Source of the DNA: an uncultured Odoribacter sp.
Lineage (GTDB): Bacteria; Bacteroidota; Bacteroidia; Bacteroidales; Marinifilaceae
Length of the DNA: 6,768 nucleotides
Reading direction: 5' to 3'
Assembly: GCA_934725835.1 (NCBI GenBank)
Contig: CAKVCR010000156.1
Span: forward strand, 1 to 6,768
Shown here: piece after piece, positions 1 to 6,748 of the stretch
Layout of the letters: the number at the start of each line of letters is the position of its first letter
How positions within the stretch are numbered: position 1 is the first letter of the stretch
Notes under the pieces: generated by a model
What the model saw: only the letters and a program-made list of their open reading frames with translations
Database searches by the model: none
Told to the model about the DNA's origin: nothing
Translations under genes and position numbers: made by a program

Positions 1-866
1 GTCAAAGCCTCTGCCGCATAGGCAAAACCATCCATAATATAAGAAAAGAGCGTAAATAGCTGTATCAACAATGTGTTGACGGCCAATATAACATCGCCCT
101 GTCGAGCCCCGGTCGAGGTAAAAAATGTAGTCACAACTATCAAGCAAAGTGTCCGCAAAAAAATATCACGATTTACTGCAATGAAATGCCGCATTCCCCC
201 AAACCAAAGCCTGGAGCGCAAGGACAACTGAAAACGCAAAGAACCATATTTCTTTTTCCATAATGCCAATGCGATACCTAAACCAGACCACTCTGCAACC
301 ACGGTACCTAATGCTACTCCCTCTACTTTCATTCCAAATACAAACACAAAGCAGAGACTACACAATATATTTATAATATTCACTGCAATGGCTATATACA
401 TAGGGAAACGAGAATTTTGCATTCCTATAAACCACCCCTTGAAGCAATACAATGACAAAACAGCCGGTGCACCCCAAACACAAACACGGAAGTATGAAAC
501 AGCATACTGCTCAACTTCAACACTTGTATCCAACAATCCCAAAGCCAATTTCTCAACCGGATACTGCAATAATAGAATACCAACAGCCGACAGTAAAGCT
601 ACACTGATAGCCTGTACCAATACCCGTATCTCTCCAGCAGCATCCTTCCGACCATAAGCCTGCGAAGTCAATCCACTTGTCCCCATTCGCAAGAAACCGA
701 AATTCCAATAGAGTATGTTGAACAATAACCCTCCTATCGCAATGGCACCAATATATGCAGGTGTCCCTAAATGCCCAACAATAGCAACATCCACCATACC
801 TAATAAAGGGACTGTAATATTCGAGATAATAGAAGGAATTGCTAATTGTAAAATTCTACGATTCAT
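1..866 (-). CDS. MATE family efflux transporter, DinF-like (3' part cut by window edge)
   Basis: An inner-membrane multidrug/toxin antiporter of the MATE fold, which normally uses a sodium or proton gradient to expel organic compounds. My translation of the minus strand gives 288 uninterrupted residues. It begins MNRRILQLAIPSIISN, continues with GMVDVAIVGHLG near residues 23-34, and ends with DGFAYAAEAL at the window edge; these match DinF-type MATE proteins. Hydrophobic segments lie near residues 8-30, 38-58, 84-102, 125-147, 154-177, 183-203, 236-250 and 258-285, so about eight of the expected twelve helices are present. Family members are about 440 residues, so roughly a third is missing to the left. 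I chose the ATG at 866 because GGAG lies nine bases upstream and the start falls just after the stop of the preceding gene. An in-frame ATG at 881 would add five residues and overlap that gene by 11 bases. The tight spacing suggests co-transcription with the clostripain gene. The transported substrate cannot be read from the sequence. Confidence 0.9.
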   Translation of the reverse strand, partial: MNRRILQLAIPSIISNITVPLLGMVDVAIVGHLGTPAYIGAIAIGGLLFNILYWNFGFLRMGTSGLTSQAYGRKDAAGEIRVLVQAISVALLSAVGILLLQYPVEKLALGLLDTSVEVEQYAVSYFRVCVWGAPAVLSLYCFKGWFIGMQNSRFPMYIAIAVNIINILCSLCFVFVFGMKVEGVALGTVVAEWSGLGIALALWKKKYGSLRFQLSLRSRLWFGGMRHFIAVNRDIFLRTLCLIVVTTFFTSTGARQGDVILAVNTLLIQLFTLFSYIMDGFAYAAEAL

Positions 867-870
867 TACT

Positions 871-2067
871 CTATTCTCCATAAACCATACGTGCCCACTC
901 CAACCTGTTGTATATTTTATTCATGTCTGCCCAACGAGTCTGTGGTATGTACACAGATAAACCACTAAACTTATCAGAAGGAATAGGTTGTCCAAAAAAA
1001 GTGGGTGTGGTAGCTTTAAATACCACTGTTTTATCCAACTGTCGCTTATAAGCAGAGCGTTGAACATCATTCCCATAAGTATTTATATAATCGCCCAAAT
1101 CATAAAATACATTCGGCAGAGAAGACATACTTAAAGGATATCTCCACACCTCAGTCGATGTAATTTCTTTACTCTCTCCTACAATCTCGGCAGTCAACTC
1201 TGCCAAACGCTGCAATTCTGACGATTTCACCAAAGCAACCGTTGCTGAATTATAACCTAATTGATTCGGGTCATAATAGGTATTGTAATAATTAAAAAAT
1301 TCAGCACAAACTCTTTTTAAATCCTTCTCTTCTCCCCATAACCAAGGAACGATTTTGTCGTAAGGGAAGCCGTTGGCAAGAATTTCTGCCGGAGAAACAA
1401 TAAAATAATCAGCATAATCGCGCAATCCATACAGCACCTCAACAGCCCCCATAAAACAAGCGTCGAACATGATAAAAGTGAAATGTCCGAAAATACTCGC
1501 AGTCAATTCATCCGTTTCTATAAAACTTTCTTTTGTTCCATTCCCTGGATGAGTATCTTGCCCAAAGTATTTGGTCGGCAAATTTGTATATCTTACAGCT
1601 CCTGCAGTATATGAACGATTAAAATTATGATTTGAGGGCAACCAACCCATTCCATGCGACCACAGAATTAATCCATACGAATTTGAAGGATATAAATTTC
1701 TCATATCTCCAATCACTCTTCTTAAGACCTCCGGTGAAGCTGAATTCTCTTCTGAATAAGTAGCTAATGTATCCAATTTTGGATTAGGTGCTCCTTCTAT
1801 CACCATCAAATGAGGTACATCATTCGCAGGATCCAAATAAATGACAAGCCTCCCCTCTACATTTTTCATGCCTTGCAACATCAAATGTATGTTAGTACTA
1901 CTATAGCTATTCAAGTTATTATCTGCAGCCATATATACTAATACAGTGCGTTCTATATTCTTTGGCACAGAATTAGAAGTGTCACACGATATAAAAGTAA
2001 ATACACAACAAATTACCCAACATATTATCTTTATAAAACTCAATAAAGTTCTCATAAATACACTCAT
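871..2067 (-). CDS. Clostripain-family (peptidase C11) cysteine protease, predicted lipoprotein
   Basis: A 398-residue caspase-fold cysteine peptidase of family C11. A short basic start and a hydrophobic stretch (residues 7-27) lead to a lipobox-like ISC with Cys28 followed by Asp. Lipidation and anchoring in the cell envelope are therefore likely, although the -3 Ile makes the lipobox imperfect. The mature part opens with TVLVYMAADNNLN (41-53), typical of the family. The catalytic dyad is visible as His138 in LWSHGMGW and Cys204 in FDACFMG. Asp202, two residues before the Cys, matches the position linked to Arg/Lys (S1) specificity in clostripain. SPAEILANGFPY (225-236) is also characteristic. 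The His-Cys spacing is 66 residues, longer than I recall for secreted PmC11 (about 46), which suggests an insert in the 145-185 loop. M5 (2055) is an alternative start and gives a cleaner signal peptide. The physiological substrate is unknown. The MATE gene follows with a 4-base gap or an 11-base overlap, depending on its start. Confidence 0.9.
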   Translation of the reverse strand: MSVFMRTLLSFIKIICWVICCVFTFISCDTSNSVPKNIERTVLVYMAADNNLNSYSSTNIHLMLQGMKNVEGRLVIYLDPANDVPHLMVIEGAPNPKLDTLATYSEENSASPEVLRRVIGDMRNLYPSNSYGLILWSHGMGWLPSNHNFNRSYTAGAVRYTNLPTKYFGQDTHPGNGTKESFIETDELTASIFGHFTFIMFDACFMGAVEVLYGLRDYADYFIVSPAEILANGFPYDKIVPWLWGEEKDLKRVCAEFFNYYNTYYDPNQLGYNSATVALVKSSELQRLAELTAEIVGESKEITSTEVWRYPLSMSSLPNVFYDLGDYINTYGNDVQRSAYKRQLDKTVVFKATTPTFFGQPIPSDKFSGLSVYIPQTRWADMNKIYNRLEWARMVYGE

Positions 2068-2233
2068 TCTTTTTTGAGTTCGTGAAGATACAAAAAAACT
2101 TCAAAACGGAAAGACTATATCACATATTTTTAATTGTTTGCATATAAAATCCACCAGAAAGATGTATATTTACACTTTGAAGAAAATTGTAGAATGCAAT
2201 TGAAAAATAGTTACAATTCAAAACATCCCAGAT
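2068..2233. promoter_or_regulatory. Divergent intergenic region, promoters for both flanking genes expected
   Basis: This AT-rich stretch separates two genes that diverge, so it should hold both promoters. Only weak candidates resemble the Bacteroidota -7 box TAnnTTTG. On the minus strand, TATCTTCAC at 2082-2090 lies about 15 bases before the peptidase ATG. On the plus strand, TATATTTAC at 2165-2173 lies about 60 bases before the acyltransferase ATG. Neither has a TTTG -33 element at the usual 19-20 base spacing; the nearest plus-strand TTTG, at 2137-2140, is 24 bases away. I see no riboswitch or long inverted repeat. Confidence 0.3.
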
Positions 2234-3187
2234 ATGCAACCTGTCATATACCCTGTTGAAAAAGAAAAACTTATAGCCGAACTTACAGAGGACCGTTTTG
2301 TACGGAAGACCAATAAGGGAGGGAATGAGATTTACATATTTGATGCTCATACGGCACCACAATTAATGCGCGAAGTAGGTCGTATACGAGAACTGACTTT
2401 CCGCAGTGCAGGCGGAGGTACAGGCAAAGAAATTGATATCGATGAATTTGATATTGCACCCGATACACCTTACCAACAACTCATTGTTTGGGATCCACAA
2501 GAGCAAGCGATTTTGGGTGGTTATCGTTTTATTATATGCGATCATCTAAGGTGTAATGCAGAAGGAGAGCCCTATCTGGCAACAACTGAATTATTCCGTT
2601 TTTCAGAGCAATTTAAAAAGGAATATTTGCCTAAAATGATTGAATTAGGACGTTCATTTGTACATCCTCTCTATCAGTCAACCCGTATGGGAAGTAAATC
2701 AATGTTTGCACTTGACAACTTATGGGACGGTCTGGGAGCATTAACCGTGGATCATCCAGAAATTGAATATTTCTTCGGGAAAGTCACTATGTATACAAGT
2801 TTTAATATTCAAGCGCGTAACATGATTCTTTATTTTATGAAGAAGTATTTCCGCGACAAGGAAAATCTGGTCACTCCAATCAAACCATTGCCTATTGACA
2901 TCAACGAGCAACAAATGGAACAAATTTTCACCAATGGAAATTATAACGAAGACTATAAAATTCTTTCTCACTATGTTCGCGGATTAGGAGAAAATATTCC
3001 ACCGCTTGTGAATGCCTATATGAGTCTTTCTCCTTCAATGAAAACATTTGGTACTGCCATAAATCCAGGCTTTGGCGGCGTTGAAGAAACTGCAATTATT
3101 ATCAAAATAGCTGATGTATATGAAGCTAAAAAGAAACGTCACATTACAACGTATATTCCTAAAATTCTAAAAAAGCTAAGAGTTTAA
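2234..3187 (+). CDS. GNAT-fold lipid N-acyltransferase, haemolysin-like (OlsB/GlsB family)
   Basis: A 317-residue protein of the Acetyltransf_5 / 'putative haemolysin' group. Relatives transfer a 3-hydroxy fatty acid from acyl-ACP to an amino acid, ornithine in OlsB or glycine in Bacteroides GlsB, as the first step of phosphorus-free aminolipids. The GNAT core shows as RELTFRSAGGGTG (52-64), ILGGYRFIICD (93-103) and IELGRSFVHPLYQ (136-148). The longer family adds LWDGLGAL (163-170), EYFFGKVTMYTSFN (178-191) and a C-terminal domain with IPPLVNAYMSLSP (255-267) and INPGFGGVEETA (276-287). A basic tail, KKILKK-like, could touch the membrane. There is no signal peptide, so it is probably cytoplasmic or peripheral to the inner membrane. 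In B. thetaiotaomicron, as I recall, glsB sits beside the O-acyltransferase gene glsA. Here no acyltransferase partner is adjacent, because the next gene is convergent, so the substrate is not settled. The only Met before the conserved region is at 2234, which I take as the start. Confidence 0.82.
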   Translation: MQPVIYPVEKEKLIAELTEDRFVRKTNKGGNEIYIFDAHTAPQLMREVGRIRELTFRSAGGGTGKEIDIDEFDIAPDTPYQQLIVWDPQEQAILGGYRFIICDHLRCNAEGEPYLATTELFRFSEQFKKEYLPKMIELGRSFVHPLYQSTRMGSKSMFALDNLWDGLGALTVDHPEIEYFFGKVTMYTSFNIQARNMILYFMKKYFRDKENLVTPIKPLPIDINEQQMEQIFTNGNYNEDYKILSHYVRGLGENIPPLVNAYMSLSPSMKTFGTAINPGFGGVEETAIIIKIADVYEAKKKRHITTYIPKILKKLRV

Positions 3188-3200
3188 TCTCTTAGCCTTT
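3169..3200. terminator. Bidirectional intrinsic terminator between convergent genes
   Basis: A perfect 8-bp stem, GCTAAGAG (3175-3182) with CTCTTAGC (3189-3196), closes a 6-base loop. On the minus strand six Ts follow (complement of A3169-3174), a good terminator for the pdxA-like gene. On the plus strand CTTTATATTTATT follows, which is weaker. The stem covers the last codons of the acyltransferase gene and its TAA (3185-3187) lies in the loop, so the terminator is embedded in coding sequence. Confidence 0.85.
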
Positions 3201-3204
3201 ATAT

Positions 3205-4296
3205 TTATTCTTCCTCCTGCACCCCCGCAATCTGTTCTACATTCAAATCACTTTCATTACTATTCGCTGCAATATCATAATGACGTAATGGATTTTCAGA
3301 GAGTTCCATATTCAACTTACGCTGATTGTAAACATCTATTGCCAGATAAACAGCATCACGCAAGCCAGATTCATCCGCCACGCCTTGCCCGACAATGTCA
3401 TAAGCCATACCATGGACAGTAGAAGTATACACTACCGGTAAGCCGGCAAGTAATACAGCACCTCTATTCCCTTCTATAGTCTTAAATGGCAACATTCCTT
3501 GGTCATGATACATTGCCAATATCACATCAAATTTACTATATTCCATACCACAGAAAAGTGCCTCTGGAGAATAAGGTCCTAAAGCCATAATGCCGTTATT
3601 ACGCGCTTTTTCCATAGCCGGAATTATCACATTCTTTTCTTCGTTGCCATATTTTCCATTTTCGCCGACATGCGGATTTAAACCCAACACAGCAATACGT
3701 GGCTTGGATATCGTAAAATCATTTTGCAAACAACTATCCAACAAACGTAGTTTATTATAAACGTTACCGAAAGTGATACTATCTGCTATATTTTTTACAG
3801 CCAAATGATTGGTCACAAAACCGATTTTCATTTTTTCACCTACCAATAATGGCATAACATTACGTACATCATAATGTTTGGCAAACAAGGAGGGACAACC
3901 GACTTCCGGAGCAAAAGAAGCACATCCTTGAGGAGCACCCACTAGAACATCAATCTCTTTACTATCCAAATAATCAATTCCCTGTCGTAATGCAACCATG
4001 GCAGCATCATCAGATTCTTGAGTTTCACGTCCCAAATCCACTTTCACGGCATCATCCACACAATTGATAATATTACAACGCTTAGCATTGGCATCTGACG
4101 GACGCTGTATACTGTTCAGACTAAAATTTTCTATATTCAACGTTTTACGATGGTAAGCAGCTGCTTTGGATGAACCGAACAAGATTGGTGTACATACCTC
4201 ACAAATTCTGTTCTCAGCCATCATTTTTATGATTACTTCGTAGCCTATACCATTTACATCTCCATGGGAAATACCCACTACTAATTTATTCTCCAT
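3205..4296 (-). CDS. pdxA: PdxA-family 4-hydroxythreonine-4-phosphate dehydrogenase-like protein, substrate pocket diverged
   Basis: A 363-residue NAD- and metal-dependent dehydrogenase fold. PdxA proper oxidises 4-phosphohydroxy-L-threonine in DXP-dependent pyridoxal phosphate synthesis in the cytoplasm. Family marks are VGISHGDVNGIGYE (7-20), VTNH (161-164), GLNPHVGENG (205-214), AMYHDQG (261-267) and HGMAYDIVGQG (295-305). The metal ligands His164, His209 and His264 match E. coli His166, His211 and His266 at a constant offset of two, and Lys272 matches substrate Lys274. In contrast, Cys134, Pro135, Val281 and Tyr290 replace E. coli His136, Thr137, Asn283 and Arg292, which contact the substrate. 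The usual PxxK loop reads PQGC and is about four residues shorter. A polar, acidic tail follows residue 338. The reading frame stays open up to an ATG at 4377, but I start at 4296: the family begins here, and a -7 promoter box at 4347-4355 lies inside the extra 27 codons. Family membership is certain; the assigned reaction is not. Confidence 0.85.
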   Translation of the reverse strand: MENKLVVGISHGDVNGIGYEVIIKMMAENRICEVCTPILFGSSKAAAYHRKTLNIENFSLNSIQRPSDANAKRCNIINCVDDAVKVDLGRETQESDDAAMVALRQGIDYLDSKEIDVLVGAPQGCASFAPEVGCPSLFAKHYDVRNVMPLLVGEKMKIGFVTNHLAVKNIADSITFGNVYNKLRLLDSCLQNDFTISKPRIAVLGLNPHVGENGKYGNEEKNVIIPAMEKARNNGIMALGPYSPEALFCGMEYSKFDVILAMYHDQGMLPFKTIEGNRGAVLLAGLPVVYTSTVHGMAYDIVGQGVADESGLRDAVYLAIDVYNQRKLNMELSENPLRHYDIAANSNESDLNVEQIAGVQEEE

Positions 4297-4346
4297 ATCT
4301 ATATATACTTTATGAACAGTATCTGCCGACGCGACAGATTCTTTCT

Positions 4347-4355
4347 GCAAAGATA
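4347..4355 (-). promoter_or_regulatory. -7 promoter element of the pdxA-like gene
   Basis: The minus strand reads TATCTTTGC, a full match to the Bacteroidota primary sigma factor -7 box TAnnTTTGY. It lies about 50 bases before the ATG at 4296 and just after the pnp terminator. The -33 region at the usual spacing reads AGGTGG rather than TTTG, so only one half of the promoter is well conserved. It implies a leader of roughly 40-45 bases and independent transcription from pnp. Confidence 0.6.
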
Positions 4356-4379
4356 CGAAAATATTAGAAAAATCCACCT

Positions 4380-4408
4380 AAAAAGTAACCCGCCTACAAG
4401 AGGCGGGT
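4380..4408 (-). terminator. Intrinsic terminator of pnp
   Basis: A perfect 8-bp GC-rich stem, ACCCGCCT (4388-4395) with AGGCGGGT (4401-4408), has a 5-base loop. On the minus strand it is followed by TACTTTTTA. It starts eight bases after the pnp stop codon and ends about 30 bases before the -7 box of the next gene. Confidence 0.88.
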
Positions 4409-4416
4409 CGCATTAT

Positions 4417-6657
4417 TTATTGTTCTGACTTTTCAGGACGATTAGCCGGTTTTTCAGGCCGCTCCCGACGTTCATGTCGTTCTCCTCCACGTTCACGACG
4501 TTCTGGACGCTCTCCGCGAGGGCGTTCACTACGCTCTTGATAACCTTCTGGCTTAGGCAACAATGCCTTATGAGAAAGACGTAATTTTGATGTTTTCGGA
4601 TCAATCTCCAATAATTTCACTTGAATATGATCTCCTTCTTTCAATACATCTTCTACATTTTCAATACGCTTGTAGTCAATTTCTGAAACATGCAACAAAC
4701 CATCTTTACCTGGAAGGATTTCAACAAAAGCACCGAACGGCATGATAGACTTCACGACACCATCATATACTTCTCCCACTTCAGGTTTTGCAACAATTGC
4801 ACGAATACGAACCAATGCTTTATCAATAGACTCCTTATTAGAAGCTGCTACATCTACGATACCTTTATTATCTACCTCTTCTATATTGATAACAGCACCT
4901 GATTTTTCTTGGATATCTTGAATAATCTTACCTCCAGGACCGATTAATGCACCAATTTGATCTTTATCAATAGTCAAAGATACAATACGCGGAGCATGAG
5001 GTTTCAGATCCTCACGAGGAGCTGGCATTGTTTCAGTAATGATATCCATGATGTGCATACGTCCACGCTTAGCCTGCTCCAAAGCCTGCTCCATGATTTC
5101 GTATGACAAGCCATCTACCTTGATATCCATTTGAGTTGCAGTAATACCATCACGAGTTCCGGTAACTTTAAAGTCCATATCTCCTAAATGATCTTCATCG
5201 CCCAAGATATCAGACAAAATAGCATATTTCTCACATCCTTTATCAGTGATTAATCCCATTGCAATACCTGTAACAGGCTTCTTCATGGGTACACCAGCAT
5301 CCATCAAAGCCAAAGTACCAGCACAAACAGTTGCCATAGAAGATGAACCATTAGACTCCAAAATATCAGAAACAACACGTACTGTATAAGGGAAATCAGT
5401 AGGAATCATTGGTTTTAATGCACGCAAAGCCAAGTTTCCGTGTCCAATTTCACGACGACCTACTCCACGAGAAGCTTTTGCCTCTCCAGTTGAGAATGGT
5501 GGGAAATTATAATGCAACAAGAAACGCTCTTTACCTTGTATAGTAGCTTCGTCAACAATCTTTTCATCTAATTTTGTACCCAAAGTAACAGTTGACAAAG
5601 ATTGAGTTTCACCACGTGTAAAAATAGATGAACCGTGAGGTCCAGGCAAATAACCCACTTCACACCAAATAGGACGGATTTGCTCTGTTGTACGTCCATC
5701 CAAACGAACTCCCTCATCTAGAATCATACGACGCATAGCCTCTTTCTCTACATCATGATAATAACGTGCCACCAAATTCTTCTTTGCTTCCTGCTCTTCT
5801 TCGCTTAGGCTCGCTAAATATTCAGCCCGTACATTATCCAACAACTCACCACGCAAATGCTTGTTTGCATTACATTGGCGAGCAACATCATATGCTTTCT
5901 GGTAACACTTGTCCCATATATCTTTACGCAATTCTTCATCATTCACCTCATGACAATAAATGCGTTTTTCTTTTCCTACAGCTTCTGCTAGTTCTTTTTG
6001 AACCAAACATTGTTCTTTAATAGCAGCATGAGCAAACTTGATGGCATCCAACATTTCTTTTTCAGACACCTCATTCATCTCTCCTTCAACCATCATGATA
6101 TTTTCGTAAGTAGCACCTACCATAATATCCAAGTCTGCACGTTTCAATGCAGAAGCTGTCGGATTAATAATAAATTCTCCATCAATACGAGCAACACGAA
6201 CCTCAGAAATCGGTCCATGGAAAGGAATATCACTCACAGCAATAGCTGCAGAGGCAGCCAACCCTGCCAGAGCATCCGGCATAGACTCCTCATCAGCAGA
6301 ATACAAGGTAACCTGTACAAAGGTTTCTGCATGATAATCATCTGGGAACAAAGGACGTAGAGCACGGTCTACTAGACGAGAAACCAAGATTTCATAATCA
6401 GAAGATTTCCCTTCTCTTCTTGTAAATCCTCCTGGGAAACGTCCCACTGATGCAAATTTTTCTTTATAATCAACTGATAATGGCATAAAATCCACGTCCG
6501 GACCTGCTTCTTGAGCAGATACTACTGTTGCGAGCAACATTGTATTGCCCATCTTCACCATGACAGCACCATCAGCCTGTTTAGCTAATTTGCCTGTTTC
6601 CAGTGTAATTACTCTTCCGTCAGCCAGAGTAATAGTTTTTTCAATAACATTCATCAT
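4417..6657 (-). CDS. pnp: Polynucleotide phosphorylase (PNPase)
   Basis: A 746-residue homotrimeric 3'-5' exoribonuclease. It degrades RNA with phosphate to nucleoside diphosphates, and can add tails in reverse, acting in cytoplasmic mRNA turnover. Domains in order: first RNase PH domain (about 8-145), alpha-helical linker (about 240-325), second, catalytic RNase PH domain (about 328-550), KH (about 555-622, with IGPGGK at 572-577), S1 (about 627-697) and a charged tail. In the catalytic domain, SNGSSSMATVCAG (435-447) and ILGDEDHLGDMDFKV (484-498) are intact; Asp487 and Asp493 correspond to the E. coli catalytic pair Asp486/Asp492. The channel loop that is FFRR in E. coli reads FTRR (78-81) here. 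The length is slightly above the E. coli enzyme because of the tail. The start has two consecutive ATGs (6657 and 6654) and no obvious Shine-Dalgarno sequence, as is common in Bacteroidota. The leader carries several structured elements. E. coli PNPase controls its own mRNA through a leader hairpin; whether that occurs here is unknown. Confidence 0.98.
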   Translation of the reverse strand: MMNVIEKTITLADGRVITLETGKLAKQADGAVMVKMGNTMLLATVVSAQEAGPDVDFMPLSVDYKEKFASVGRFPGGFTRREGKSSDYEILVSRLVDRALRPLFPDDYHAETFVQVTLYSADEESMPDALAGLAASAAIAVSDIPFHGPISEVRVARIDGEFIINPTASALKRADLDIMVGATYENIMMVEGEMNEVSEKEMLDAIKFAHAAIKEQCLVQKELAEAVGKEKRIYCHEVNDEELRKDIWDKCYQKAYDVARQCNANKHLRGELLDNVRAEYLASLSEEEQEAKKNLVARYYHDVEKEAMRRMILDEGVRLDGRTTEQIRPIWCEVGYLPGPHGSSIFTRGETQSLSTVTLGTKLDEKIVDEATIQGKERFLLHYNFPPFSTGEAKASRGVGRREIGHGNLALRALKPMIPTDFPYTVRVVSDILESNGSSSMATVCAGTLALMDAGVPMKKPVTGIAMGLITDKGCEKYAILSDILGDEDHLGDMDFKVTGTRDGITATQMDIKVDGLSYEIMEQALEQAKRGRMHIMDIITETMPAPREDLKPHAPRIVSLTIDKDQIGALIGPGGKIIQDIQEKSGAVINIEEVDNKGIVDVAASNKESIDKALVRIRAIVAKPEVGEVYDGVVKSIMPFGAFVEILPGKDGLLHVSEIDYKRIENVEDVLKEGDHIQVKLLEIDPKTSKLRLSHKALLPKPEGYQERSERPRGERPERRERGGERHERRERPEKPANRPEKSEQ
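4420..4542 (-). repeat. Degenerate repeats coding the Arg/Glu/Pro-rich tail of PNPase
   Basis: Residues 706-746 are built almost wholly from Arg, Glu, Pro, Gly and Lys, in loose units such as ERPRG, ERPERRERGG, ERHERRERPEKP and RPEKSEQ. On the plus strand this shows as repeated CGTTC/CGACGTTC blocks with higher GC content than the rest of the gene. It lies beyond the S1 domain and is expected to be disordered. It probably adds RNA or partner contacts, which is inference. Confidence 0.7.
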
Positions 6658-6666
6658 TTAATAACG

Positions 6667-6686
6667 GTTAAAATAAAACTTTTAAC
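6667..6686. promoter_or_regulatory. Inverted repeat in the pnp leader
   Basis: GTTAAAA (6667-6673) and TTTTAAC (6680-6686) form a perfect 7-bp arm pair with a 6-base spacer, ending ten bases before the pnp ATG. It could be a weak mRNA hairpin near the ribosome site or a protein-binding palindrome. AT-rich inverted repeats also arise by chance, so a function is not established. Confidence 0.35.
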
Positions 6687-6701
6687 GGAATCCTTTTTAG
6701 T

Positions 6702-6717
6702 GGAGGGAGGAGGGAGG
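6702..6717. repeat. Purine/pyrimidine tract in the pnp leader (GGAGGGAGGAGGGAGG on plus)
   Basis: Sixteen bases of pure purine on the plus strand form two copies of GGAGGGA-type units, with five G-runs split by single A bases. In the pnp transcript this reads as repeated CCUCC. It lies between the GC hairpin (6725-6748) and the pnp start, and stands out sharply from the AT-rich surroundings. Confidence 0.6.
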
Positions 6718-6724
6718 ATATAAA

Positions 6725-6748
6725 CAAGCCCGGATTCTACCGGGCTTG
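6725..6748 (-). terminator. GC-rich hairpin upstream of pnp, probable terminator of the preceding gene
   Basis: A perfect 9-bp stem, CAAGCCCGG (6725-6733) with CCGGGCTTG (6740-6748), has a 6-base loop. On the minus strand it is followed by TTTATATCC, a modest T-run. It most likely ends a minus-strand gene beyond the right edge, since only 20 bases remain and no gene can be read there. It could instead be a leader hairpin of pnp if transcription starts further upstream. Confidence 0.6.

Noticed and set aside
867..870. Terminator or promoter between the peptidase and MATE genes
   Set aside because: The genes abut or overlap, with no hairpin or T-run, so a shared transcript is simpler.
388..960. 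Plus-strand open frames at 388-657 and 715-960
   Set aside because: They lie opposite the MATE gene, whose minus-strand translation gives clear family motifs; the plus frames give no recognisable protein.
2120..2971. Minus-strand open frames opposite the acyltransferase gene
   Set aside because: Shadows of a well-supported plus-strand gene, with low-complexity and Cys/Phe-rich translations.
4413..6360. Short frames on both strands within pnp
   Set aside because: All lie inside a full-length PNPase in other frames, with no start signals or family motifs.
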